The notes beneath the pieces were generated by a model. The model had not been told where the DNA came from, did no database searches, and saw nothing but the letters and a program-made list of their open reading frames with translations. This document shows, piece after piece, positions 26,901 through 36,429 of a stretch of 64,000 nt of DNA. A program made the translations under genes and the position numbers. The stretch's first letter is position 1. The number at the start of each line of letters is the position of its first letter. Source of the stretch: Chanos chanos (lineage: Eukaryota > Chordata > Actinopteri > Gonorynchiformes > Chanidae); the NCBI RefSeq assembly GCF_902362185.1, contig NC_044498.1, forward strand, positions 12,027,565-12,091,564. The letters run 5' to 3'.

Positions 26901-28503
26901 TTCTATCTGTTTTACATATGCCTCTTGACTCCATCTATATTTCATCTGCTCTATGGAATGGAACTGACAACTATTAAATATCACAAATTCAGTAGGAGAA
27001 ATCACAACTGTATGAGTTTGACAGCTGGCTCTACATGACTCACTTGCGGTGCGACAACAAAGCAAAGCCCCCAACCCATGGGCTACATCTTTCCATACTA
27101 GTTGTTATGGTGATGGTGGAATCTTGGGACCTGGGCAAGTGCACAAGCCCCTGGCTAGCCCCTCCCATTGCTCCCACAGGAATTACATCGTCTTATATCA
27201 TTATCCATCACCTCAGAGTGATATATTGTGATGAGTATCCCCATGCACTGTCAAAGCAAACCAGTCTCCAAAGACTATGAATGGCAGGAAAGCCACTGAT
27301 CTGTGAAGTTTTTTTTAACCTTTTGACCTTCATAGAGTAGCACTTCAATACTCTGCTATCTGCCCGTTTGGTTTTAGTTCATCTCCTCCAAAATTCCATC
27401 AGCAAAGTGTCTGGTCTGTCCCTGACCAAGTCCGTGGCTGAATGATGTGTCAAGCCTAGACTTGAACACAGACTTGCGGTAACGGATGAGAATGAGTGCA
27501 CGATGTCAGAAATAGTAGTCAAATCAAAGCATATCTCTAATTTCCATCATCCTTTTACCGTTATGGACATTGTGCATCCTACAGATCGACAGATGTAACT
27601 AATCGCTTCAACCAAATAAAAGTTGAATCCTGTATCAAAAAACAAAATGACCTGAATCAGAGCTTCACGCGAGACAATTATTTAGCGCAGTTGAAGTGAA
27701 TAAAGCGTTTCCAAATTCACGTGCACATTTTGACACGCAACGTTCACGTTTCCCTCTGACCATTTATTCATTTAGTCATTTCCGCTAAGCACACAAAGCA
27801 ATGATTTTAGCATTCATTCAGCTCTGGAATGTGTCAGCTGCTGTTGAATAGTCAGTATAATACGTGAGCAAACCATCGCTAAATCATGCTGATGAATTCG
27901 ACTTTGGTACCTGCTGTTTAATGAGTTTTTTCAACCGGCAATGAAAACACACGCCACACTTGCTCCTCTGGTAGCAGCATCATATTGCCGGCAAGTCGGC
28001 CTTCGCCTGCCAACACTGCAGTGCTTTTTACAACAGCAAGGCAGACAAACGTCATTTTCTGGATATATTAATCACCTTATTGTCTACCCTTCTATTCATA
28101 ATGTTTCCAAGAAAGGAAAAGAAACGTGATATTATTGACAAGTATGCATAAGCTGTCTGGCCTTTATGATAATTAGCTTCATTTTACAGTAACCTTAACC
28201 AACCAACGTTAGCGTGTCGAACAATGTTACTCACTTGTCTGTGGAGGTGGTCTCATTCTTCTTCCCGTCAGACTCCGTCCTGTTACACAGATGCCGGTCC
28301 GCCTGGAATGCATACCACAATGGCCTGTGTCCGCCGGCATGCTTAGCCCTCAGTTTGGACACTAATTTGACATTATTACATGCGGTGCTGAGGCAGCAAT
28401 AGGCGGATGGTGTCGTCTTATTTCTAACAAGAGCTGGTAAACGGCGCTTTAGATTCGGTTTGTTCAACTCCTTCAAAACCACAGAAAACCTAAAATGTAA
28501 CAT
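6180..28503 (-). CDS. gls: Glutaminase, kidney-type (KGA isoform), mitochondrial
   Basis: Phosphate-activated glutaminase, converting glutamine to glutamate and ammonia in mitochondria. Coding exons from 5' to 3' on the reverse strand: 28503-28235, 20875-20779, 19520-19402, 18320-18191, 17947-17868, 17541-17378, 15728-15670, 13008-12976, 12886-12828, 12570-12504, 12393-12343, 11826-11650, 11464-11333, 11115-11023, 7623-7562, 7254-7178, 6810-6747, 6333-6180. Phases agree and give 628 aa (human KGA 669). Exon 1 encodes a basic, serine-rich N-terminus that fits a mitochondrial presequence. Exon 2 has [20 protein letters not shown]. The catalytic Ser-x-x-Lys is seen as QSCVKPL. The activation loop [10 protein letters not shown], where tetramer-interface inhibitors bind in human GLS, is intact. 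The last four exons encode the ankyrin repeats ([30 protein letters not shown]) and end KNLDGML. Exon 1 joins exon 2 as TDK-IRKAG, matching human NK-IKQG. The shorter first exon is the main difference from human. Teleosts may carry two gls genes; which one this is was not resolved. Confidence 0.95.
6513..6645. repeat. Short interspersed repeat (fish-type 'cattcattttcaaagccgctt' element)
   Basis: In the last gls intron. It starts with an 'attcattgattcattcatt' run, then 'caaagccgcttatcctgctt', 'tcgtgggggtgctggaacat', and ends in 'ccctggacatgtcaccagtc' and 'catcacag'. I recall this order of motifs as a very common dispersed sequence of teleost genomes. Family is unassigned and the copy looks diverged. 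Confidence 0.6.
7624..10405. other. gls intron between the first KGA-specific exon and the GAC exon; GAC 3'UTR at its upstream end
   Basis: No exon or recognisable repeat was seen. The sequence is AT-rich. The part next to 10405 must be the 3'UTR of GAC transcripts. It includes a T-free stretch of (GGTG)n/(GGGT)n near 10340-10375 and an A run near 10190-10207. A short (CA)/(GT) patch lies near 8970-9010. Confidence 0.5.
10406..10555 (-). CDS. gls: gls alternative terminal exon (GAC isoform C-terminus)
   Basis: Alternative last exon of glutaminase C, spliced after the exon at 11115-11023 (ending GGDQR) in place of the four KGA exons. The reverse strand reads [20 protein letters not shown] and then [20 protein letters not shown], ending RMESMADRN-stop. 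This closely matches the human GAC tail ([19 protein letters not shown], ending RMESLGEKS). The acceptor is at the 10555/10556 border and phase 0 is kept. The isoform would be 559 aa (human 598). Its position between the catalytic exons and the ankyrin exons matches the mammalian gene. GAC lacks the ankyrin C-terminus. Confidence 0.93.
   Translation of the reverse strand, partial: HTFGPMDYESLQQELALKDSVWKKVSPTEADEDSSTTVVYRMESMADRN
15108..15148. repeat. (GT)n microsatellite
   Basis: An uninterrupted GT repeat of about 20 units in the gls intron between the exons at 13008-12976 and 15728-15670. Open frames across it (Cys-Val or His-Thr runs) are artefacts of the repeat. Confidence 0.95.
16588..17263 (+). 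mobile_element. PIF/Harbinger non-autonomous element (deletion derivative)
   Basis: A 676-bp DNA transposon in a gls intron. Left end 'aggctgatttatgcttctg' and the reverse complement of the right end 'agaccaatttatacttctg' form imperfect terminal inverted repeats. The similarity extends inward through GC-rich 'cctacgccgta' and 'tctgcgtcg' sub-repeats on both sides. It is flanked by the 3-bp direct repeat TAA (16585-16587 and 17264-17266), the target-site size typical of Harbinger. Inside, the + strand frame from 16933 reads [10 protein letters not shown] then [20 protein letters not shown], resembling the N-terminus of HARBI1-type transposases. It then runs into the right terminal region, so the DDE nuclease part is absent. 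It is therefore an internal deletion product that could move only with a transposase supplied elsewhere. Confidence 0.82.
19864..19898 (+). repeat. Homopolymer C run (35)
   Basis: Thirty-five consecutive C residues in the gls intron between the exons at 20875-20779 and 19520-19402. In the gls pre-mRNA this would be a G35 run. Confidence 0.9.
20681..20764 (+). repeat. 28-bp minisatellite, three identical copies
   Basis: Three perfect tandem copies of a 28-bp unit beginning 'gtgagacagggaacagg' and ending 'acagggag'. The array stops 14 bp short of gls exon 2 (20779-20875), inside the following intron. 3 x 28 = 84 bp is a multiple of three, so the exon frame stays open across it (see findings). 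Confidence 0.95.
20876..20912 (-). promoter_or_regulatory. gls: (GA)n microsatellite serving as the polypyrimidine tract of the gls exon 2 acceptor
   Basis: On the gls strand an uninterrupted (CT)n run of about 16 units ends directly in CTCAG, followed by exon 2 (GATTAGGAAAGCGG). The acceptor is fixed by phase: exon 1 ends in AA and exon 2 starts with G, giving the Lys codon that matches human GLS. The microsatellite therefore is the pyrimidine tract. Confidence 0.8.
20913..28234 (-). other. gls intron 1 (7.3 kb), no gene recognised
   Basis: The longest gls intron. I saw AT-rich sequence, short homopolymers (T run 21131-21150, A runs near 21281 and 21540, T runs near 26333-26347 and 26598-26611) and a GA-rich patch at 25485-25555. 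There is no exon, RNA gene or complete transposon. Open frames up to about 100 codons here have no similarity I know of. AT-rich homeobox-type patches (near 24090-24195 and 24620-24700) could be regulatory but are unsupported. Confidence 0.5.
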
Positions 28504-28760
28504 TTCAATCTTGTCGAGCTAAGAAGTGGCAATATCTTATCCAAGTAATTGAAATATATGTCTTTCTCTGACCCGTTTATTTAGATTATCTATTAAGATA
28601 AACGCGTGTGTCCTGTCGTCACAGCGATGCACCGTTTCATTCAATAGACACAGTTCAGCGATGTTCACTGGATGGAAACCTTTGCTTCACACCCTTTTTT
28701 TTAGCCCATTGGTCCTTCTGTTTTCAGACGATACAATGATTGGTGGAGAGAAGTATCATT
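28504..28760 (-). promoter_or_regulatory. gls: gls 5'UTR and promoter region
   Basis: Sequence upstream of the gls start codon at 28503-28501. The ATG is chosen because it opens the frame that splices correctly into exon 2 and gives a basic N-terminus. Two reverse-strand CCAAT boxes (ATTGG on + at 28708-28712 and 28739-28743) lie about 205-240 bp upstream of it. No strong TATA box was seen. The transcription start site is not determined. Confidence 0.45.
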
Positions 28761-29742
28761 CATCATTAACTCATACATCACTTCCCCCAGTAAAGCAGCC
28801 AGATACCGCTGATGAAGTCGTGGTAATTGTGCCCATGGTAGCGATCTGACTCTGGGGCAGTTTATTTTAATTGACACTGATAAATAAAGCAAATTAACCA
28901 TGACAAATAGAGTCTTTCCCCCATTATGCCAATTTTTGCTGCTGTCCCAGTCCCGCCTTGGACAGCCCAAATACACAGTAAAACCTCAAACTATCCAGGG
29001 CAAAATATTACACAGCTCCAGAGCAATAATCCTTATTGGATGAAGAATTGAATCCTAACACAGACAAAAAAAAATCTCTTCGGCTGAACTGAATTTATCA
29101 TACGTGTTCGAAGAGACAAAAGGTTTGTACACACTAAGCACGTTTATACTGTAGACTCCGTTAAATATGAAACATAGCGCCTACTAGTGCTCGTTTGGGA
29201 AAATGAAGGAAGAGATCGTGTAAACACATTTTCTTTCCAGGCGGAGGCAGAAAAAAACTTCCAGCACCGAGTTACAGCTCAAGATAAATTACAATAAAAC
29301 ACGGTAAAACTGAGTGATTAAGCAGCCGGGAACAACTTCCCCAAACTACTTAAATCCATCTACAGACAGTAACAGTATTTGTAATGAACAACTCACGTAT
29401 TTAATTTGTCAGACTATACCAAGATAGATAATAAGAGGACCAAGAGAGGAAATGTACAACTGAAGTTACGGTAACAGAAAAACAAAATACGCTGGACAAT
29501 TAGGCAATGGAGTGTCTGGACAAGTATGGGCGTAGAAATTGAGTATAAAGTCAACGTTTCAAAAAACGTAAATGTTTAAAGCTCTTCGTTCAGATCTCAC
29601 TGCGGCCATATTATTAATTTTTCTTTTCAGCCGATTCCTCCGTTCCACGTAATAGGTTTAAATATAAGAAGGCTATATATATAATTGCGGTTGTTTTCCT
29701 CTGTATGATCACCAGTGTATTTTGCTTCAAGATCTGAGCTGC

Positions 29743-30041
29743 AAAAGTCTGGGTCCCGCTGTATTACTCAGGCTGCACTGCAGTGTCTATTCACAGGCGC
29801 GATCCCACTACTGATCGGCACGGGGGCTTTGACCTGCTCCGTTTCCGACCTGGGCCGGTTCACCCCTCCTTAGACGACCTGGTAGTCCCGGGCTCCCCCA
29901 GGAGCACCATATCGATACCGAACTTAGTGCGGACACCCGATCGACATAGTCCACTACAGCCCAGGACCCCTGAGCTCAAACGATCCGCCAGCCTCAGCCT
30001 CCCAGTAGCTTGGATTACAGGCGCACGCCACTGCACCCGGC
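29743..30041 (-). ncRNA. rn7sl: 7SL RNA (signal recognition particle RNA), copy 1
   Basis: A 299-nt SRP RNA gene on the reverse strand. The 5' end GCCGGGTGCAGTGGCGTGCG and the following GCTACTGGGAGGCTGAGGC form the Alu domain. The S domain follows with GATCGGGTGTCCGCACTAAG, GGAGGGGTGAACCGGCCC and the helix-8 motif CGGAAACGGAGCAGG (within 29831-29850). The 3' Alu strand GGGATCGCGCCTGTGAATAG and a Pol III terminator TTTT (29746-29743) complete it. Length and order match human 7SL along the whole RNA. It scaffolds the SRP proteins that target nascent secretory chains to the ER. The + strand frame of about 100 codons here is only the reverse image of this RNA. Confidence 0.96.
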
Positions 30042-30149
30042 GACTGCGAAGGGGATTTTCCGGCCTTTTGAATGCGAATCTCAAATACTAATATGTGCCC
30101 TCTACTGGCATGCTACGGACTCACAACAGTTTGGTTTGATGTGACGTCA
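30042..30149 (-). promoter_or_regulatory. Upstream promoter of 7SL copy 1
   Basis: On the RNA strand a TATA-like TTCAAAAGG lies at about -31 to -23 (30064-30072), next to an octamer-like ATTCGCATT. A perfect CRE/ATF site TGACGTCA lies at 30142-30149 (about -101 to -108). Vertebrate 7SL genes are known to use an upstream ATF/CRE element with Pol III. The three elements recur in copy 2. Confidence 0.65.
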
Positions 30150-30155
30150 GATTGC

Positions 30156-31641
30156 AGATGTCATTGTTAGTAGAATTTATTTACACTAAAAATGTAAATT
30201 TTAAAAAGGTGGGGCTACTAAAACCACCACTTTCGAATAAAAATGGAGTGAACATTACAATTAATCTACAGAGGACACACACAAAAAGAGCCTCTGATGA
30301 AAACTAAAATGTATGACAAAGACAGCAGTCTAGTTACTGCAGTGATATATGCCAGTGAAAATGATTGATGATGTGAGATTAATACTACAGAAATCAATTT
30401 CTACATGCTAATGTGTGTATCAGTGGAGACAGTGGAGGAAAATGGCTGAATGTCACTGAGGAAGGCAATCAGAGCTTTAAGTGAGTGCCATATTGGCATT
30501 TTCAGCTTCAGTGCTCTCTGTTATTCACACTCCCAGCATATACTCATAATGCATTCACACTGCTGTTAATCTCTGCTCTGTAAATCATAAATGACTGCTG
30601 TGTACACTATACACCTACTCATTGACTTTGCACTGATTGCTTGATCAAACAATACACTGGATAGTAGCTATAGCTATGTTCGTTTTACATACATTTTAAG
30701 AATGCTATGAATTTCAAGTCAGTGTTCTTCTATGGAGAAAACGATGGAAGAACCAGGATATGTAACAGGGATATCTGTTGGAATAATTAGCTGAGTTTGT
30801 TCTGGTACTCAGGTGTTTGGTATAGCATTACACCAATTTGAACCCATCCCAGGTTTCATAAATAAACTGAGATCTTTGTAATATCTCAATGTTATTGGTG
30901 AACATTGTTGTGCCGTATCTATAAGTCCAACCTTTTATCTATAGCGAGTCTCACATCATCAAAGCTTTGAAATAACTATTATCTCTCTCTCTCTACTGGT
31001 ATACTCATGAACTGCACCACACTCGCGCAGATATTTCCCTGATCGCAGTTTGTCTAGAACTCAGATGCAAGCTTTCAAGAAACATTTCTGAACACTTGTA
31101 CCTTTCCTCTAACTCATCGACATGTAATTGGAAACACCCATCAAACATGACACTTCTATTATAATCTGATGCAGCATAATTTTCATTTAAAATACTTTCA
31201 GACAAATATAAGGTCAGATGTTAAGCAAATGTAAGCATTTCCCACCATCTAAGCATTTCCCTTCATCTAATCTAATCATTCCCTTCATCTAATCAGCATA
31301 TTTTGTTAATGTCAGAAAATCTGGAAACATACAGTATTTATCTCCTTCTCTTCTTAAAGTTCCATGAAAGAATTCCCGTCAGGAGTTTGTACTCCAGTGC
31401 TGCTCAGACATCCATAATACAGATAAGGAAAGCGAAACCCCATACTGTTCTACCTCTACATATTTTTCCTCTGATGTAGTATTTCCTCTCACAAACCATT
31501 TCTATTTTCTTTTGCAACATGAGGTACAAGGTGTTTTCTAAGAAGTTTTCATCGAAAAAGCTTCTGAAAAACCCTCCACATTTACAGCTGCAGATCATTT
31601 GTAACTCATGATGTAATAATAATGAAATGAGGAAAGAACAG
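30156..31641. other. Spacer between the two 7SL duplication units
   Basis: About 1.5 kb of unduplicated AT-rich sequence with no gene seen. It contains a small imperfect repeat of 'cattcccttcatctaatc' units at about 31245-31305. Confidence 0.5.
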
Positions 31642-32304
31642 CTCTTCAGTTGAACTGAGTTTATCATACGTGTTCGAAGAGACTAAAGGTGTGTGCACAC
31701 TAAGCACGTGTATGCTATAGACTCCGTTAAATATGAAACATAGCGCCTACTAGTGCTCGTTTGGGAAACTGAAGGAAGAGATCGTGTAAATACATTTTCT
31801 TTCCAGGCGGAGGCAGAAAAAAACCTCCAGCACCGAGTCTCAGCTCAAGATAAATTACAATAAAACACGGTAAAACTGAGTGATTAAGCAGCCGAGAACA
31901 ACTTCCCCAAACTACTTAAATCCATCTACAAACAGTAAAAGTATTTGTAATGAACAACTCACGTATAATTTGTCAGACTATGCCAAGATAGATAATAAGA
32001 GGATCAAGAGAGGGAATGTACAACTGAAGTTACGGTAACAGAAAAACAAAATACGCTGGACAATTAGGCCATGGAGTGTCTGGACAAGTATGGGCGTAGA
32101 AATTGAGTATAAAGTCAACGTTTCAAAAAACGTAAATGTTTAAAGCTCTTCGTTCAGATCTCACTGCGGCCATATTATTAATTTTTCTTTTCAGCCGATT
32201 CCTGCGTCCCACGTAATAGGTTTAAATATAAGTAGGCTATATATAAAATTGCGTTTTTTCCTCTATATGATCACCAGTGTATTTTGCTTCAAGATCTGAG
32301 CTGC

Positions 32305-32603
32305 AAAAGTCTGGGTCCCGCTGTATTACTCAGGCTGCACTGCAGTGTCTATTCACAGGCGCGATCCCACTACTGATCGGCACGGGGGCTTTGACCTGCT
32401 CCGTTTCCGACCTGGGCCGGTTCACCCCTCCTTAGACGACCTGGTAGTCCCGGGCTCCCCCAGGAGCACCATATCGATACCGAACTTAGTGCGGACACCC
32501 GATCGACATAGTCCACTACAGCCCAGAACCCCTGAGCTCAAACGATCCGCCAGCCTCAGCCTCCCAGTAGCTTGGATTACAGGCGCACGCCACTGCACCC
32601 GGC
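32305..32603 (-). ncRNA. rn7sl: 7SL RNA (signal recognition particle RNA), copy 2
   Basis: A 299-nt SRP RNA gene on the reverse strand with the same domains as copy 1 and the same TTTT terminator (32308-32305). By eye the two RNAs differ at one position only (32527 here, 29965 in copy 1), although their flanks have diverged more. All paired regions I could follow are kept, so both copies look functional. Confidence 0.96.
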
Positions 32604-32703
32604 GACTGCGAAGGGGATTTTCTGGCCTTTTGAATGCGAATGTCAGATTTTGCTATGCGCCCTCTACTGGCATGCTACGAATTCACAACAATCTGTGACG
32701 TCA
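32604..32703 (-). promoter_or_regulatory. Upstream promoter of 7SL copy 2
   Basis: TATA-like TTCAAAAGG at 32626-32634 (-23 to -31), octamer-like ATTCGCATT beside it, and a CRE/ATF site TGACGTCA at 32696-32703 (about -93 to -100). The spacing to the CRE is 8 bp shorter than in copy 1 because of indels, yet the site itself is unchanged. Confidence 0.65.
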
Positions 32704-33059
32704 GATTGTAATTACAACCAGCCGAAGATCGCTGTCTAGACGTACTATTGGCTTGCATTTTGACTGTAGAAAAAATGTGTAGTTGCTCCCCAAACGCTCT
32801 GGTATATCTGTGATTTTTCAGTTTAGTAAAGAGAAATCATTAGTGCTCCTCGAGAGTTATCGGCAAAATATCGCCGAAGGCATGTTCAAGTTTGAGATAT
32901 GAAATCAATATTGGGAAGATCTTTTTTCTTTAAACTATTTTGAATTGTAAAAAAAAAAGCAATAGGACAGTCATAGTCCGGATAAAATAGTAAAAATCAG
33001 CCTTAAAGGACATCATAGCAAGATGATGCGCCAACCCCATAAAGTGGTGTGTTGTGTAT

Positions 33060-33269
33060 TGGTATTAACCAATGATGTATGTCAACGGTGAGACCCCGAA
33101 CCAATGAGGGCTCGATGATTCAACACAGCTCAGAGAGAGAGGAAAGTGGAGAGAAAAAAGGGACGCTACTGGTAGTACGGCGGTTGGCCAAACCCTCCGC
33201 TCGATCCTCGTAGCGGTGTCCTCGCCCTCCGAACAACTACATGCTTTGAACTAAAATATAATTTAAACG
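33060..33269 (+). promoter_or_regulatory. ap1s2: ap1s2 promoter and non-coding first exon
   Basis: Two CCAAT boxes (33069-33073 and 33101-33105) precede a CpG-containing stretch that ends in a consensus donor (exon end 33269, then GTAAGAG). The coding frame begins only in the next exon, so this exon would be 5'UTR. It contains one minimal upstream ORF, ATG-CTT-TGA at 33241-33249. The transcription start is probably near 33130-33180 (inference). Confidence 0.55.
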
Positions 33270-33878
33270 GTAAGAGATTCTTCATGTTAGTCATTCTCTA
33301 AATGCCGTAACCTACACAAGGATGTTTTCTGTTGCTAGTTGTAGGTATCCTTTGTTTCAAAAAGTGGTCCTTCTAAAGTGAGTGGTTATTTCAGTTTTGC
33401 TTTATCTACTTCTTGTTACTGAGAAACACTGGCGGAGCAAAAATTCAATGTGCTTCGAGACAGTGTAAAACAAAGTAAATCAAAACGCTCTAGACGGTCG
33501 CCTTAAACTGAACACATCTTGTTGGCTAGATGAAATTATCTGTAGAACTTCAGCTACTTCATAAAAGGTCGGAATTTTAAGATAAGCACGGCATTTCTAA
33601 CGCAGTGTATCTCAGGCCCACTAATAAGTGTTATGCTAAACTGATTGTTTTTTGTTTGGTAAACGAGTGTATTCCTTATTGATGTGGTTTCGTTAGTGTT
33701 CAATATTGCCAAATTTCATCTATGCCTGTACGTTTAAGTCGGCAATCAGAAAAGGTCTGACTTTGGAAATCGGATGTTTTGCCAGTGTGTGTGTCTATGT
33801 GTGTGCGTGTACGTGTGCGTGTGTTAAATCATATGATGGCCTTTGCTGACCACCAGCTTCCGTCCTGTTCTCCCTCAG

Positions 33879-35226
33879 ATGCAGTTCATGTTGTTGTTCA
33901 GTCGGCAGGGAAAGCTTCGGTTGCAGAAATGGTATATCCCCCTGTCTGATACTCAGAAGAAGAAGATCTCTCGTGAGGTCATCCAGATGGTACTGGCACG
34001 CAAACCTAAGATGTGCAGTTTTCTAGAGTGGAGGGATTTGAAGATTGTCTATAAAAGGTCAGTAAATTTTACATTTTCAAATTAAGCTTCTGTTTTTCCC
34101 CTGCACAGATATGAAAAATATTTGCTATTCAGATCACTGTTGACTAAAGTGAAGTAGATTTCACTGGACTAGATTCATATGCTTTGTCACATGAATTATT
34201 CTTGGTTTCCTCAGCCCTCTGTGAAATCACTCTCTTCTTCCATTGTTCTGATATTTAGTCATTATTGTAGAAAGATGGAATTATTGAGGTGAACTGTTAC
34301 ATTTCTGCCCCTAACACAATGAGCAGCTCAGTCTCAAGCAATAACATAAGCAACATTTTGTAGAGTGTGTGGTGTGAGTGTGTGGTGCTGTGCATCTTCA
34401 ATGAGACATGGCCTTGTTTGTATCTCAGGTATGCCAGTTTGTATTTCTGCTGTGCTGTTGAAGACCAGGAGAATGAGCTCATCACCCTGGAGATCATCCA
34501 TCGATATGTGGAGCTGTTGGATAAGTACTTTGGCAGCGTGAGTGTCATGTTATAGTGCGCAGGAGTTATGGAGCTCCTATGTGTCCTCGCACCTGATCAC
34601 CGAGTAGTGTACTGTGTTTAGTTCATGTTCTGTACTCTAAAAACTGAAATTCATGATGAGACATCCAGTTTTACGGTCCCTGTTCACTTTTTAATCGTAT
34701 TGTTGACTTTTCTCTTGCTATCATTGTATACTTCAGTCCTTGGTTATGCGTACGCATGCAGTCAGCCTCAGATTTAAAAATTCATTCAAGCTGATAATGT
34801 ATTATTCGTAATTTTACATCAGGTGTGTGAACTGGACATCATCTTCAACTTTGAGAAAGCGTACTACATCTTAGATGAGTTCATACTCGGTGGGGAGGCG
34901 CAGGAGACATCCAAGAAGAACGTACTCAAGGCCATTGAACAGGCAGACATGTTGCAAGAGGTGTGTGTCGGGTTGGACTGTATCAGAGTCTTTTTTCTTT
35001 AATAAATAGAAAATAAGTCTTTCGCATTTTCTTAGTTATCTGGTGGTAAGAAAGTCATTGGAGTACACCAGTCAAAAGGATTTAACACTGTAGCTTGTTC
35101 AGTGTTCTGTTTTAAATCTATTGTTCTGTCTTCATCAACTTCATCCTGATATGGGGTTTCTGTTTTCATTTCTTGTAGGAGGCAGAGGCTCCACGCAGTG
35201 TATTGGAAGAGATTGGTCTGACATAA
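33879..35226 (+). CDS. ap1s2: AP-1 adaptor complex subunit sigma-1 (AP1S2 type)
   Basis: Small subunit of the clathrin adaptor AP-1, which sorts cargo at the trans-Golgi network and endosomes. Exons 33879-34057, 34429-34537, 34823-34960, 35179-35226; 157 aa, the same length as human AP1S2. The start ATG is the first base triplet of its exon, directly after the acceptor. The longin-type fold is recognised by [59 protein letters not shown] and [20 protein letters not shown]. The C-terminus [14 protein letters not shown] matches AP1S2 ([14 protein letters not shown]) rather than AP1S1 (MGLA end) or AP1S3 (different tail). The convergent neighbour zrsr2 supports AP1S2, because the human pair is also convergent. 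Confidence 0.94.
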
Positions 35227-36220
35227 ACGCTGTCACCCGAAACAAACCCCAGTCAATACACTCCTTGTCTATCAGCGGAGTCTGACATATTTAACTGCCA
35301 ACACACTCCTTGTGTATTAGCTGGGTCTGCCCTCGTCACCATATGTTCAAGAATTAACCTTTAACCGAGATATTTTTGGGGTGAATGAAATTGTGTCACA
35401 TGGCATTGTAATTGTGAACATTTTTTCCAAAGCATTCCCTTCAACATCATTTGCTTTTCTGACTGTCAGAGCTTCTGGAAGCATATTATTTTATTAATCA
35501 CAAAGTTGCAGTGCAATATTCTTTGTACAATGTCAGTTTGATTTGGGTCTGTTAAAATCATTGGATTTCCAAGGACTTTGGCTACTGAAATTTAGAGGGA
35601 AGCAGACACTTCATATTGCCTACATTTTCAACTGCCTTAAGACACATAGACACAGTTTATGTTGTCTACCAGTATTTACTGCAAATCTAACTTTAACAAC
35701 TCAATTTCTACATTTTACAGTATTTCTCTGTAAAGGGAATTTGTGTCAAGCTAAAGGCTGACTAGCCTATTTCAAGCCAATAGTTTGTTTTAATGTTATG
35801 GGCAAGCTAGATCAGTCTAATCAAAGTTGATTGAAGGGAATGAGAAAATCACTTTCAGTATTGCAGTGTGACAAAATGAGAGTACATGAATACATTTCAG
35901 TGTTATAACAGTGCATACGCCAGTGTGCTTCGATGATACGACCGATGACACTGTTTCCTCCTTAACACTTTCTTATTAACATGATTTTGAAAGTTTCTGT
36001 TTAATAAATTGTTGACTGAGACAGTCATGTTTACAAAGCCAAAGAGCTCACCCCATTTTTATTTAGGCTTTTTCAGTATTTGTGTAACCTTCCAGGCTTT
36101 TCTATGACAGCAGTGAGTCTGTGAAACTAACACCATAATGTAAGTGTATGACTGGACTGCCTGCATCTGACATTAACCTGTGTCTGGTGCTTCATTACAG
36201 CGCACATATAATAAAACTAA
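35227..36220 (+). other. ap1s2: ap1s2 3'UTR with candidate poly(A) signals
   Basis: Non-coding, AT-rich sequence after the ap1s2 stop. AATAAA hexamers occur near 36003 and 36209. The second would end the mRNA about 200 bp from the end of zrsr2 on the opposite strand. No other gene was seen. Confidence 0.5.
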
Positions 36221-36302
36221 ACTGTTTATTAATCAAATACAAGTCTCTTTTTCTTTCAGCTAAATACACACATATACACAAATGTATTTGTGGAAAATAA
36301 CA

Positions 36303-36308
36303 TTTATT
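36303..36308 (-). terminator. zrsr2: Candidate zrsr2 poly(A) signal
   Basis: TTTATT on + (AATAAA on the gene strand), about 120 bp past the zrsr2 stop codon. It implies a short 3'UTR ending near 36285. Confidence 0.5.
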
Positions 36309-36429
36309 TACATATACAAGTTTTGTACTTTTTAAACCAAGTAAAGGATGTTCCTCACACAAACTGAAATGATACAGTGATGGTGACAGAAACTCAGTTC
36401 AGCGGATGACCTTGATGGTAGGTTTACTG

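Larger units (their letters stand above)
29076..30155. repeat. Tandem duplication, copy 1 (carries 7SL RNA gene)
   Basis: The block from 'ctcttcggctgaactgaatt' to past 'tgacgtcagattg' recurs in the same orientation at 31642-32709. Similarity covers the 7SL gene, its promoter flank and about 670 bp on its 3' side, with scattered substitutions and small indels in the flanks. Both boundaries are sharp. Confidence 0.92.
31642..32709. repeat. Tandem duplication, copy 2 (carries 7SL RNA gene)
   Basis: Second direct copy of the block at 29076-30155, offset by about 2.56 kb. It differs by scattered substitutions and short indels, for example within the upstream flank at 32640-32700. Confidence 0.92.

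Noticed and set aside
29783-30091. Open frame of about 100 codons repeated at 32345-32698, which at first looks like a duplicated gene family
   Set aside because: The DNA is the reverse complement of 7SL RNA over its full length. The frame is open by chance because the RNA is GC-rich, and its conservation between copies reflects the RNA.
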